A stretch of 47,167 bases of DNA from CAYSPU01 sp964432995 (GTDB lineage Bacteria; Verrucomicrobiota; Verrucomicrobiia; Limisphaerales; JAHDYP01). A model generated the notes under the pieces. The model did not search any database and was not told the origin of the DNA. It saw nothing but the letters and a program-made list of their open reading frames with translations. Position numbers and translations under genes: made by a program. Positions 39,872 to 47,167 of the stretch are shown here, in pieces. How positions within the stretch are numbered: the stretch's first letter is position 1; every line of letters starts with the position of its first letter. Location: assembly GCA_964432995.1 (NCBI GenBank), contig CAYSPU010000008.1:1-47167 (forward strand). Direction: 5' to 3'.

Positions 39872-41223
39872 TCATTGGCCCGGCTTCGGCGAGAGCCCGG
39901 ACGGGAAGCCGGTGGACTTGGGGCGGAGTTGCTCGCGGCGGCGATCGAGGTCGTCGAGCAGGCGGATGGTTTCGCGGATCAGACGGTCGGCGGCGGTGGG
40001 GGGAGCGCCGGCCGGGGCGCGGCCTGGTCCCGCCTTCTCGGCTTTGGACAGGTATTCCCCAATGACCACCCGGTAATCATCGGCCACCGAAACGAACTCC
40101 GGAGGCAGGCGCACGCGCATGAGAACCAGTTCGCTGACGACGCCGCGCAAGACGGTGCGGTGGCGCAACGAATCCCACTCTCCCAGGAGCCGCTGGAGGG
40201 AGAGTCTCTGGCGCTGGGGCGCTTCCTTGGGGTGATTGCTCACCAGAACCGGCGGGAGCAGGGTCTCGCTGAGCTTGTTCCAGGCCACCTCCGCCGACCA
40301 CGCGTGGAGCGGGTCCAGCCCGGTGAAGTGGACGAGAACGACGGACCACCACTTCTCGACATCCAGCATGCTGCCGAACTGGCTGGGGAAGGCATTGAGG
40401 AATGCCGTCTGCCAATTTGGGTGGATGCCGAGCCGGGCGATCATTTCGGTGAGGGCGAGGCGGCCTCCGGGCAGCACGAGCAACTGGCTGACCAGCAGTT
40501 GCGCGCTGGCCTGGAAGGTCTCCCAATTCTCGCCACTCAGTTGGTCCACGGTCACTTCCCCGAGGCGGGCGAAGCTGAAGGCGGTGCGGGACTGGAGACG
40601 CTCCCGGGCTTCGGCCAGCGGGTCGGGACGGACGGCCTGCCGCGTGCTCGCGCTGAAGGTCACGCGGTTCATGGTGACGCGCGGGTCGGGAGCGACGAGG
40701 TCGATGAGGCTGGAGCGGGCCAGATGCAGGGTGAGCCCTTCGACCAGCCAGAGGGGGACTTCGGCGGATCGGTTCACCGCGTTGCGGTTGGCCATCTCGA
40801 GCAGCAGCGCGTGCACGAGTCCGCGCACGACTTTCAGTCGGGAGCTTCGGACGGGCAACTCGACCCGGTATTGCCAACCGTCGGTGAACTGGCGCGCGCC
40901 GATGGNNNNNNNNNNGGGGGACGACCGGGCCGAGGCACGTGGCGAGCCTGCCACAGGTCCGCGTACGCCAACTCGCGCAGCAACGCCTGTTTCACGCGCT
41001 CGCAGGTGATCACCAATGTCGGCACCTGCAACTCCACCACCGCGGCGTTGGTCGGTGCGAGCCGTGAGGAGGCCGGGGCCGGGTCCATGGTGCTGACCAC
41101 GAACTGGCCGGAGTGGCTGCGCAGCGAGGAAGCGCCCACAGCGGCTGCGGATACCGCCGGCGCCGTCCGGAGGGTGGCACACAGCACAACCACCAAGAGT
41201 CCCCGGATGGCGGACGCCTTCAT
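39872..41223 (-). CDS. Exported unknown protein, interrupted by an assembly gap
   Basis: The N-terminal part from the ATG at 41223 (signal-like MKASAIRGLLVVVLCATLRT) and the C-terminal part ending at 39872 are in different frames on either side of 10 N, so the true gap is not 10 bases modulo 3. Roughly 450 residues result. The segment VVRGLVHALLLEMANR then VPLWLVEGLTLHLAR resembles the helix pair of gluzincin-like peptidases, but without a HExxH zinc motif. I do not recognise the family. A proline-rich tail is preceded by a charged helix. Its start overlaps the stop of the fmdB-like gene by 4 bases. Confidence 0.75.
40906..40915. other. Assembly gap (10 N)
   Basis: Ten undetermined bases inside a coding region. 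The reading frames on its two sides show that its true length differs from 10 modulo 3. Confidence 0.97.
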
Positions 41224-41558
41224 GACTTCGTCGCGCCGGCACTCGTCGGCGTCGCCGCCGGTTTCGACGTGGACCCGCCGGAGTCTGATTTGGCGGCCTT
41301 CTCGGTGGCGGCGCCGCTGCCGGACTCCTTGCGGGCGGCTTCCCGGTAGCCGGGACTCCGGTAGTCCGTGATGTAGAAGCCGCTGCCTTTGAACAGAAAA
41401 CCCGCCCCGCCGCTAATCGCGCGGTGGACCTTGCCTTTTCCCCAACGTTTCCGGGCGCAGAGTTCTTCGGGGCATACGGTCAGCGGCTTCTCGGCGATGG
41501 ACTGGAACTTCTCGAAGGTGTGACCGCACTTCTCGCAGATGTATTCGTACGTTGGCAT
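41220..41558 (-). CDS. FmdB-type zinc-ribbon protein
   Basis: This 112-residue protein begins MPTYEYICEKCGHTFEKFQS, the FmdB/CxxC-CxxC-SSSS-type ribbon, with a second cysteine pair at CPEELC. A HRAISGGAGFLFKGSGFYIT segment and a low-complexity Ser/Ala/Thr tail follow. Such proteins are named for a putative regulator of formamidase, but their function is generally unknown. It is coupled by a 4-base overlap to the downstream unknown exported protein. Confidence 0.88.
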   Translation of the reverse strand: MPTYEYICEKCGHTFEKFQSIAEKPLTVCPEELCARKRWGKGKVHRAISGGAGFLFKGSGFYITDYRSPGYREAARKESGSGAATEKAAKSDSGGSTSKPAATPTSAGATKS

Positions 41559-41662
41559 GGGCGCGTCGACTTGTTCCGAGCCTGGAAAACTGATGCCGGC
41601 GAGTGGCGCGGGGGAGATCGGGATCCGGTCCCACCCGCCTGCCGGCGTCCGGAAAACCGGCC

Positions 41663-42427
41663 CTACCGCGGAGCCGGGGCGTTGGTGGCCGGCACCACCC
41701 TCGCTCCACCGTCCTGGCGGATCTCCACGTTGAGATCCGCCGGGCCCTGTCCGGGAGGGGTGGCGAACCCGGGCTGCAACTTCTCCGAACCCTTCTGCTC
41801 GGAGCGGTAGAGCCCTCGGCGGATGACCTCCAGCCGGCGGGCAATCGAGAGTTCATCCTTCAGCTTGCGGATCTGATCACGGAGTAGGGCCAGATCGTTG
41901 AACTGCTTCTCCAGGTCGGCCTTCTCTCTTTGCAGGCGGTTCAGCTCGGCCATCAAGAACTCACGGTCTCCTTCGGACGCGGCCAGTTTGCGTTCGGTCT
42001 CGGCAATCTGGGTCTCCAACTCGGCGATGGACGTGTTCAGATCGGACATCTTCCTGGTCAGATCGTCATTCCGGCCTTCCAACTCGGTAATCTTCGAGTC
42101 GCGGCGGTTGATCTCGTCCTGGGCCTCCTTGGCCGCGGCCTTGGCTTCGGCTTCGGTCTGGGCGAGGTTGGCAACGACCTCGACGAGGCGGTTCGAGGTG
42201 GTCGCCAGTTCCCTGCCCCGCTGGTCCAGGTTGGTTTCGAGGACGTTGTTGACCTGGATCTGCCGGCTGAGTTGGCCTTCGGTCTTCACCAGGTCGTTGG
42301 AGAGACTCTCGATCTGGCTCACGGCCAGTCGGTGGTCCTCCGCCGCGCGTTGTCTGCTCAAGTAGAGAACGATTCCCAAAGCGACGCAGGCCACGACCAG
42401 AACCAGGATGGCCACTTTACCTTTCAT
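41663..42427 (-). CDS. Membrane-anchored coiled-coil protein
   Basis: This protein of about 254 residues has one N-terminal helix (VAILVLVVACVALGIVLYL) and a long coiled coil (about residues 30-205, rich in Glu, Leu, Arg, Asn with heptad spacing, for example LNTSIAELETQIAETERKL). A flexible Pro/Ala/Gly tail follows. It is probably anchored in the inner membrane with the coil outside or in the periplasm. The start at 42427 (or an ATG 4 codons earlier) gives a membrane helix at the terminus. No family name can be given. Confidence 0.75.
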   Translation of the reverse strand: MKGKVAILVLVVACVALGIVLYLSRQRAAEDHRLAVSQIESLSNDLVKTEGQLSRQIQVNNVLETNLDQRGRELATTSNRLVEVVANLAQTEAEAKAAAKEAQDEINRRDSKITELEGRNDDLTRKMSDLNTSIAELETQIAETERKLAASEGDREFLMAELNRLQREKADLEKQFNDLALLRDQIRKLKDELSIARRLEVIRRGLYRSEQKGSEKLQPGFATPPGQGPADLNVEIRQDGGARVVPATNAPAPR

Positions 42428-42535
42428 GGGGGAAAACATGCGCAGCGGCAACGCGTTTGGCAAGCCGCATCTCGACTGCGCCGGCCCCCTCCATCTCTCC
42501 CTTGCATCGGGCCCGGCGTCGTCTAGATTGGGGTC

Positions 42536-43201
42536 ATGGAATGGCCGCGCGAGGCTGGAGTGATGGTGTTGCCGAATGCAATCCTGTTTCCCCAAGCCTA
42601 TTTGCCTCTTTACATTTTCGAGCCGGGCTACCGCCGGATGCTGGCGGACGCCCTCGAGACGCACCGGATGTTCTGCGTGGCCCTGCAGCGGCCAGGCAGC
42701 CAACGCAAACAGGCGGCAGCCGTCGGCGGGCTGGGGCTCATCCGGGCGGCGCGGACCCATGCCGACGGCACGTCCCACCTCATCCTTCAGGGCCTGGCCC
42801 GGATCGAACTCGGACCGGCCCTTCGCTACCGTCCCTACCGCGTCCATGCCCTCCACCCGCTCGAGTCCAGCGTCGGCAACACGAACGCGGTCGACGCCCT
42901 CGCCAGCCGCCTGCTCGAACTGGTGGCCGAGCAACTGAAGAAAGGCGTGCTCAAGCCGGGTCTGCCGGGTGGCGTGGACCTCCACACCGCCACCAAGCTC
43001 ACCCCTCCGGAATCACTCGAACACGGGGTCGAAATCCTGGCCCAGGTGCAGAATCCCGAACAGATTGCCGACCTCGTCTCGTGGGCCATGTTGAAGGACG
43101 CACGGCAGCGGCAGGTGCTCCTCGAGACGCTGGACGTCGAGACCCGCCTCCGCCGCCTGATTCAGTTCTTGTCAAAGCCGACCGGACCGGCCTTAGTCTG
43201 A
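42536..43201 (+). CDS. LON-substrate-binding-domain protein
   Basis: This 221-residue protein consists of a Lon N-terminal (LAN/PF02190) domain without the AAA+ and protease parts. Landmarks are VLPNAILFPQAYLPLYIFEP at the start, RRMLADALETHRMFCVAL, and GGLGLIRAARTHADGTSHLI followed by LQGLARIEL. A helical C-terminal part follows. Stand-alone LON-domain proteins are widespread and unstudied. It is followed 7 bases later by a DUF1844 gene, so the two are co-transcribed. Confidence 0.9.
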   Translation: MEWPREAGVMVLPNAILFPQAYLPLYIFEPGYRRMLADALETHRMFCVALQRPGSQRKQAAAVGGLGLIRAARTHADGTSHLILQGLARIELGPALRYRPYRVHALHPLESSVGNTNAVDALASRLLELVAEQLKKGVLKPGLPGGVDLHTATKLTPPESLEHGVEILAQVQNPEQIADLVSWAMLKDARQRQVLLETLDVETRLRRLIQFLSKPTGPALV

Positions 43202-43208
43202 ACACCGG

Positions 43209-43625
43209 ATGACAACTCCCCAAGGTTCCTCCTCCCCCTCCCGCGAAGAACTGGAGCGCCATGCCAGGCTCTCCGCCCTCTTCGCCAGCATGGTCCTCCA
43301 CCAGACCAACCTCACCCTCATGCTCCTCGGGCAGATGCCTCACCCCGAAGGCGCCAAGGTCGATGTGGACGTGGACGGCGCCCAGCTTCTCATCGACCAG
43401 TTGGAGATGCTGGAAGCCAAGACCCAGGGCAACCTGGACGAGCAGGAGTCGCAACTCCTGCGCAACAGCCTGATGACCCTCCGCATGGCCTTCGTCCAAG
43501 CGGTCGACGCCAAGGCCGCCTCCCGCCCCACAGCGAGTGCCGCCAACGCCGCCCAGGCAACAGCCCCAACGCCGTCCGCCCCTGAAGCTCAGGGAACAGC
43601 TCCCAAGGCGGATCAGGGATCGTGA
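43209..43625 (+). CDS. DUF1844 protein
   Basis: This 138-residue protein has the DUF1844 core FASMVLHQTNLTLMLLGQMP and a LLIDQLEMLEAKTQGNLDEQE helix, with ESQLLRNSLMTLRMAFVQ. The tail from about residue 98 is Ala/Thr/Pro-rich. The function is unknown; it is common in Verrucomicrobia and Planctomycetes, often beside genes of central metabolism. It is probably in an operon with the LON-domain gene. Confidence 0.9.
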   Translation: MTTPQGSSSPSREELERHARLSALFASMVLHQTNLTLMLLGQMPHPEGAKVDVDVDGAQLLIDQLEMLEAKTQGNLDEQESQLLRNSLMTLRMAFVQAVDAKAASRPTASAANAAQATAPTPSAPEAQGTAPKADQGS

Positions 43626-43751
43626 CCCGCAGTTGGACGGTGCGACGCGAGTTTCGCGAATTCGCACGAAGGGAACACCGGCGGGATTCGTGGCGATTCG
43701 TGCATCCGCGTCTTCCCTCACGGACTGGCGCCTCCTCGTTCGACTCCGTCT
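43626..43751. repeat. Short spacer between converging genes with TTCG-rich repeats
   Basis: Blocks such as GCGAATTCGCACG and GATTCGTGGCGATTCGTGC recur here in a spacer of 126 bases. It resembles the short dispersed repeats seen in other spaces of the window; no terminator with a T-run is evident. Confidence 0.4.
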
Positions 43752-44825
43752 TCAGGGCGCCAGCGGCGGCTGTTCCTTGGGCGGCCGGGCACCGTTCAGG
43801 TAGACCAGCTTCGCCTCCGCCTTGATCCGCTTCTGGAACTCGGGCAACAACTGACGTTCCATGGCGTCGCGAACCAGTTTCTCCCGCAACTCCTCCCGGA
43901 TCCGATCGAATTCAATAGGCTCCGACGGAATCTTCCGGATCAGGAGCAGGAGGTGATGGCCGTCGGCGGTCGACACCACGTCGCTGATTTGGCCCGGAGA
44001 AAGGGCGGCCAGAACGGCTTCCAGCTCCGGCGGCAGCCCGCCTTTCGCGATTATCAGTTCTCCCCCCTTCGCGCGGGTTTCCGGGTTCTCGGAATACGTC
44101 TGCGCCAGTTTGGCGAAGTCCTCGCCGGCCCGGGCGCGTCGGGCCAGTTCCTCCAAACGCTGGCGCTTGGCTTCCCGTTCGGCGGCCGGCAGCGCCGCCC
44201 CGGTGGCCGGGTCGCACGTCACCAGGGTGAGGTGACGAAACTGGTACATCTCCGGACGGCGCAGTTGATCGGCATGCTCGTCATAGTAGCGCCGCACCTC
44301 GGCGTCGCCGATCGTTACCTTGCCCCGCAGTTCGCGATCGACCACCGCGTCGCAGGTGAATCGCTCGCGCAACTGGGTTTCAAACTCCTCCGGTTTGAAG
44401 CCCATGATCAGAAGCTGGCGGCGGTAGGCGGACTCGCTGCCGGCCTGTTCGCGAAGCTGGGTCACGTACTTCACCGCGTTCGTCCGAGCCTGCGCCCGGT
44501 CCGACGCCGTCGCCCGGTTCACCAGCAACCGGGTAATCACCAGACGGTCCAACAGTTGGGCCTCCAGCTCCGGACCACCGCGCGCGGACGAGCCTTCACC
44601 CCGGGCGGCTTCCCCGGCCCGGAACTGGAGATACGCCGTGTCGAGGTCCCGACGGCGCACCTCCACACCTGCGCCCCGGCAGAGCACGACGTCAGCTTCA
44701 TCCGCGGCGGTGTTGTCCGCAGAGAAGCCGGCGTCCGCGGCGAAAAAACCCAGCAGCACCCACGCGCCCCACGCCGCGACGCGGAGCCCGGCGAGCCGAC
44801 AGCGGAACCGGCAGAGGACGTTCAC
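43752..44825 (-). CDS. Exported PpiC/SurA-type peptidyl-prolyl isomerase
   Basis: This 357-residue protein starts at a GTG overlapping the serA stop (GTGA), with a signal peptide (GAWVLLGFFAADAGFSA). A SurA-like N-terminal helical domain (LEAQLLDRLVITRLLVNRA, ...FKPEEFETQLRERF) is followed by a parvulin domain: QFRHLTLVTCDP, GEDFAKLAQTYSENPETRAK, GGELIIAKGGLPPELEAVLA, LSPGQISDVVSTADGHHLLL. It would assist folding of secreted or outer-membrane proteins. It is coupled to serA although no functional link is obvious. Confidence 0.9.
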   Translation of the reverse strand: MNVLCRFRCRLAGLRVAAWGAWVLLGFFAADAGFSADNTAADEADVVLCRGAGVEVRRRDLDTAYLQFRAGEAARGEGSSARGGPELEAQLLDRLVITRLLVNRATASDRAQARTNAVKYVTQLREQAGSESAYRRQLLIMGFKPEEFETQLRERFTCDAVVDRELRGKVTIGDAEVRRYYDEHADQLRRPEMYQFRHLTLVTCDPATGAALPAAEREAKRQRLEELARRARAGEDFAKLAQTYSENPETRAKGGELIIAKGGLPPELEAVLAALSPGQISDVVSTADGHHLLLLIRKIPSEPIEFDRIREELREKLVRDAMERQLLPEFQKRIKAEAKLVYLNGARPPKEQPPLAP

Positions 44826-46420
44826 AAGCGCACGACGCGGACGTTGCTGATGTCCGGATCCTTCTGCAGTTCTTCGAGCAGTTCGGCGGGCGGGAGGGTG
44901 TCGAGGTTCAACACGGTGAGAGCGTGGCCGCCCTTGTTGTCGCGGCAGAGGCTCATGTTGCCAATGTTGACGTGGAACTTGCCCATCAGCGAGCCGAGGT
45001 AGCCGACAATGCCGGGCCGGTCCTTGTTGGTCATGATGAACAGGACGCCGGAGGGGGTCACCTCCACGGGCACGCTGTTGATCCGCACAATGCGCGGATG
45101 GTTGTGGGCGCCAAAGAACGTGCCGCCCGCCGACACCTTGTTGCCATCCGAATAGACCGCCAGATGGAGCCACTCGTTGAAGTCGGTTTCCTCGCTGGAC
45201 TTGATCTCCTCGACGAGGAGCCCCAGGGCGCTGGCGAGGCTGCGGACGTTGACCGTGTTCACGTCCCGGCCGCTGACAGATTCGAGGAAACCCTTGAGGA
45301 CCGACCGGGTGATGGGGTCCCCGGGCATGCTGGTGGCCTTGCCCCCGTAGGTGATGACGAGGCGCTCGTTGCGCTTGGGAGCCAGGTGGGCAAGCAGGCG
45401 CCCCAGCTTCTCCCCCAGGTTCAGATACGGCTTCACCAGGGCGTAGGTCTTCGCGTCCAGGTTTGGCAGGTTCACCGCGTTCCGCACCGCCCCTGTCAGG
45501 AGGTAGTCCGTGAGCGCTTCGGCAACCTCGATGCCAACGTTCTCCTGCGCTTCCTCGGTGCTGGCCCCGAGATGCGGCGTCATGATGACCTGGGGCAACT
45601 CCCTCAGGGCAAACTCCGCCGGCGGCGGCTCGGTCTCGTAGACGTCCAGAGCCGCCCCGGCCACCTGCCCGCTCCGGATCGCCACTGCGAGATCCGCCTC
45701 GCTCACAATGCCCCCACGCGCACAGTTGATGACACGCACCCCGCGCTTCATCTTGGCGAATGCGGCGGCGTTGATCATCCCCCGCGTCTCATCGCTGATC
45801 GGCATGTGCACCGTCAGAAAATCGACACGGCCGTAAAGATCGTCCAACTGCTCCGCCAACTCCACCTGCAGCGCCTTGGCCCGCGACAACGTGATGTAAG
45901 GGTCGTAGGCCAACACCCGCATGCCAAAGGCGATCGCCCGCCGGGCGACCTCGCTGCCGATGCGGCCCATGCCCAGAATGCCCAGAGTCTTGTTGTAGAG
46001 TTCAACCCCCTGGAACTGCTTGCGGTCCCAGCGCCCCGCTTTCATCGTGCCGTGCGCCTGCGGGATGTTCCGCGCCAACGCCATCAACATCGAAAACGCC
46101 AACTCCGCCGTCGAAATGGTGTTCCCGCTCGGAGTGTTCATCACCACCACCCCGCGCTGGGTCGCCGCTTCCACATCCACGTTGTCCACCCCCACACCCG
46201 CCCGGCCGACCACCCGCAAACGCGGCGCCGACTCAATCACCTTCCGCGTCACCTTCGTCTCCGAACGCACCACGAGGGCGTCCACGTCCTGGACCACCGG
46301 GATCAACTCCGCCTCCGGCAACCGTTTCTCCAGCACGGTCACCTTGAATTCCGAGCGTTGCTGCAGCAAAGCCACCCCTTTGGGCGACACCGGATCACAG
46401 ACCAGTATGTGCGCGTTCAT
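44822..46420 (-). CDS. serA: D-3-phosphoglycerate dehydrogenase
   Basis: This 532-residue, long-form (type I) enzyme carries out the first step of serine synthesis. It has the nucleotide-binding GILGMGRIGSEVA (147-159) and catalytic R235 (INCARGGIV), E264 (DVYETEPP) and H283 (MTPHLGAST). An allosteric-substrate-binding domain (around residues 320-450) follows, then a C-terminal ACT domain (FIMTNKDRPGIVGYLG). The ACT domain implies feedback by serine. Its stop is shared with the downstream start of the isomerase gene. Confidence 0.97.
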   Translation of the reverse strand: MNAHILVCDPVSPKGVALLQQRSEFKVTVLEKRLPEAELIPVVQDVDALVVRSETKVTRKVIESAPRLRVVGRAGVGVDNVDVEAATQRGVVVMNTPSGNTISTAELAFSMLMALARNIPQAHGTMKAGRWDRKQFQGVELYNKTLGILGMGRIGSEVARRAIAFGMRVLAYDPYITLSRAKALQVELAEQLDDLYGRVDFLTVHMPISDETRGMINAAAFAKMKRGVRVINCARGGIVSEADLAVAIRSGQVAGAALDVYETEPPPAEFALRELPQVIMTPHLGASTEEAQENVGIEVAEALTDYLLTGAVRNAVNLPNLDAKTYALVKPYLNLGEKLGRLLAHLAPKRNERLVITYGGKATSMPGDPITRSVLKGFLESVSGRDVNTVNVRSLASALGLLVEEIKSSEETDFNEWLHLAVYSDGNKVSAGGTFFGAHNHPRIVRINSVPVEVTPSGVLFIMTNKDRPGIVGYLGSLMGKFHVNIGNMSLCRDNKGGHALTVLNLDTLPPAELLEELQKDPDISNVRVVRL

Positions 46421-46574
46421 GACGGTGGCGGACTCTAGGCAAGCGCCCGACCGCGGTCAACCACGCGAACCCGTCGCCTCCCGGAACCACGCTGGCCTCG
46501 CCGACCGCCCGACTTGGCAATCGAACTGCGAGCACCGCCAGGATCAGGCGTTAAGGACTTGTCCAATCGTTGAA

Positions 46575-47118
46575 CACAAAGGGACGGGTCTTTAGAAGCC
46601 CCCTCGGCAACCTCGGCCAGACGGCCTCCGGCGATACCGACGGCGATGGGCTGAGCAACACCTTCGAAGTCCAACTGGGCACCAACCCCACCAGCGTCGA
46701 TACCGACAACGACGGGATGGAATACAAAGCGAGGTACAAAGGGACAGGTCTTTAGAGGACATTCCCAGGCATAGATTTCGCCAACGGCGTACTGGATTGG
46801 GCCTTCGTGATACGTATTCTTGCGCAAGCGTGGCCAACTGCTCACTGGTTGGCGCAGCGCTCGGGGACACGACCGATGTCGCCGTTTGGGAATGGCTGCC
46901 TCGGCAATTCGTCGCAGCGCCCGCCGCACCACCAGGCGCACCTTCTCGGGCCCCAGCAAATCCGCCGACACTTCCAGGGGGAACGGTGCCCAAGATTCTG
47001 GGGTGAGAGAGGCGCGAGGGACAAAGGGACGGGTCTTTAGAAGACATTCAATGCGCCCTCGCCCGGCACCGATCCCCAGCTACTGAATACAAAGGGACGG
47101 GTCTTTAGAAGCCTTTAG
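46575..47118 (+). repeat. Four copies of a REP-like motif ACAAAGGGACGGGTCTTTAG
   Basis: Copies lie at about 46575-46594, 46735-46754 (A for G at one place), 47021-47040 and 47088-47108. They are often followed by AAGACATTC or GCCCC. Each is imperfectly palindromic. No gene is seen in 46421-46574 or 46760-47020. Similar short units are often associated with REP-associated transposases, none of which is present here. Confidence 0.8.
46597..46731 (+). pseudogene. Fragment of a thrombospondin type 3 (calcium) repeat gene
   Basis: The frame reads SPLGNLGQTASGDTDGDGLS, then NTFEVQLGTNPTSVDTDNDG, a typical type 3 repeat with DTDGDG/DTDNDG calcium loops. It stops at the next REP-like copy. A second copy of its first 48 bases ends the window at 47120-47167 after a 10-base duplication (CTTTAGAAGC). 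It is a relic or an assembly duplication of a larger exported protein gene. Confidence 0.6.
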
Positions 47119-47167
47119 AAGCCCCCTCGGCAACCTCGGCCAGACGGCCTCCGGCGATACCGACGGC

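Noticed and set aside
46435..46971. Open frame of 178 codons on the - strand after serA
   Set aside because: It consists of REP-like motifs and the reverse of the calcium-repeat fragment; no family resemblance.

Overview
The window looks like a draft scaffold from a GC-rich member of the Verrucomicrobiota, probably the Limisphaerales/Pedosphaera lineage. This is inferred from gene content: a prepilin-like protein with the N-terminus common in that phylum, a Tat-exported GH109-type oxidoreductase, DUF1844, FmdB, a FecR/CHASE2-cyclase pair, and many short dispersed repeats. Two runs of N (15515-15614 and 40906-40915) mark assembly gaps. No rRNA, tRNA or CRISPR array was seen.

Positions 1-11.6 kb are an accessory defence region on the + strand. 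It holds the C-terminal part of a DUF1998 helicase-type protein, an SNF2-family helicase of the DISARM DrmD type, a very large N6-adenine methyltransferase of the DrmMI/Eco57I type, a RhuM-family protein and an HNH endonuclease. Several of these overlap by 4 bases. A broken serine recombinase/ParB-like module follows on the - strand. The methyltransferase gene is the most unusual object here. It carries four in-frame insertions of degenerate heptanucleotide repeats (left type GCGAACG, right type CCGTTCG). One of them surrounds a complete second gene for a 23S-rRNA-intervening-sequence-type four-helix-bundle protein (S23/IVP family). That gene lies in another reading frame of the same strand, has its own Shine-Dalgarno sequence, and leaves the methyltransferase frame open. 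Because the repeat unit is 7 bases, all three frames read the same stop-free peptide, so the element is frame-neutral.

Positions 11.7-24.7 kb mix metabolic and envelope genes: GH109-type oxidoreductase, an orphan HypE, a GT2 glycosyltransferase, a 126-bp tandem repeat broken by a gap, a prepilin-like protein, the C-terminal half of a split carbamoyl-phosphate synthase large chain, a large membrane protein with a glutamine-amidotransferase-like core, a caspase-like protein, a TPR protein and an unknown protein.

Positions 25-36.6 kb are mostly housekeeping: Kdo transferase, then a - strand cluster coaD-yceD-rpmF-plsX-fabH-pilZ-pilT, a fecR/CHASE2-adenylate-cyclase pair separated by a probable attenuator, a LeuC-type hydro-lyase and dtd. 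Positions 36.6-46.4 kb hold a lipoate ligase-type protein, nth, kamA, an unknown gene with a gap, fmdB, a coiled-coil membrane protein, a LON-domain protein, DUF1844, a PpiC-type isomerase and serA. Intergenic spaces are rich in short-period (7-, 8- and 12-base) degenerate repeats. The last 0.7 kb holds four copies of a REP-like motif around fragments of a thrombospondin-type-3 calcium-repeat gene.
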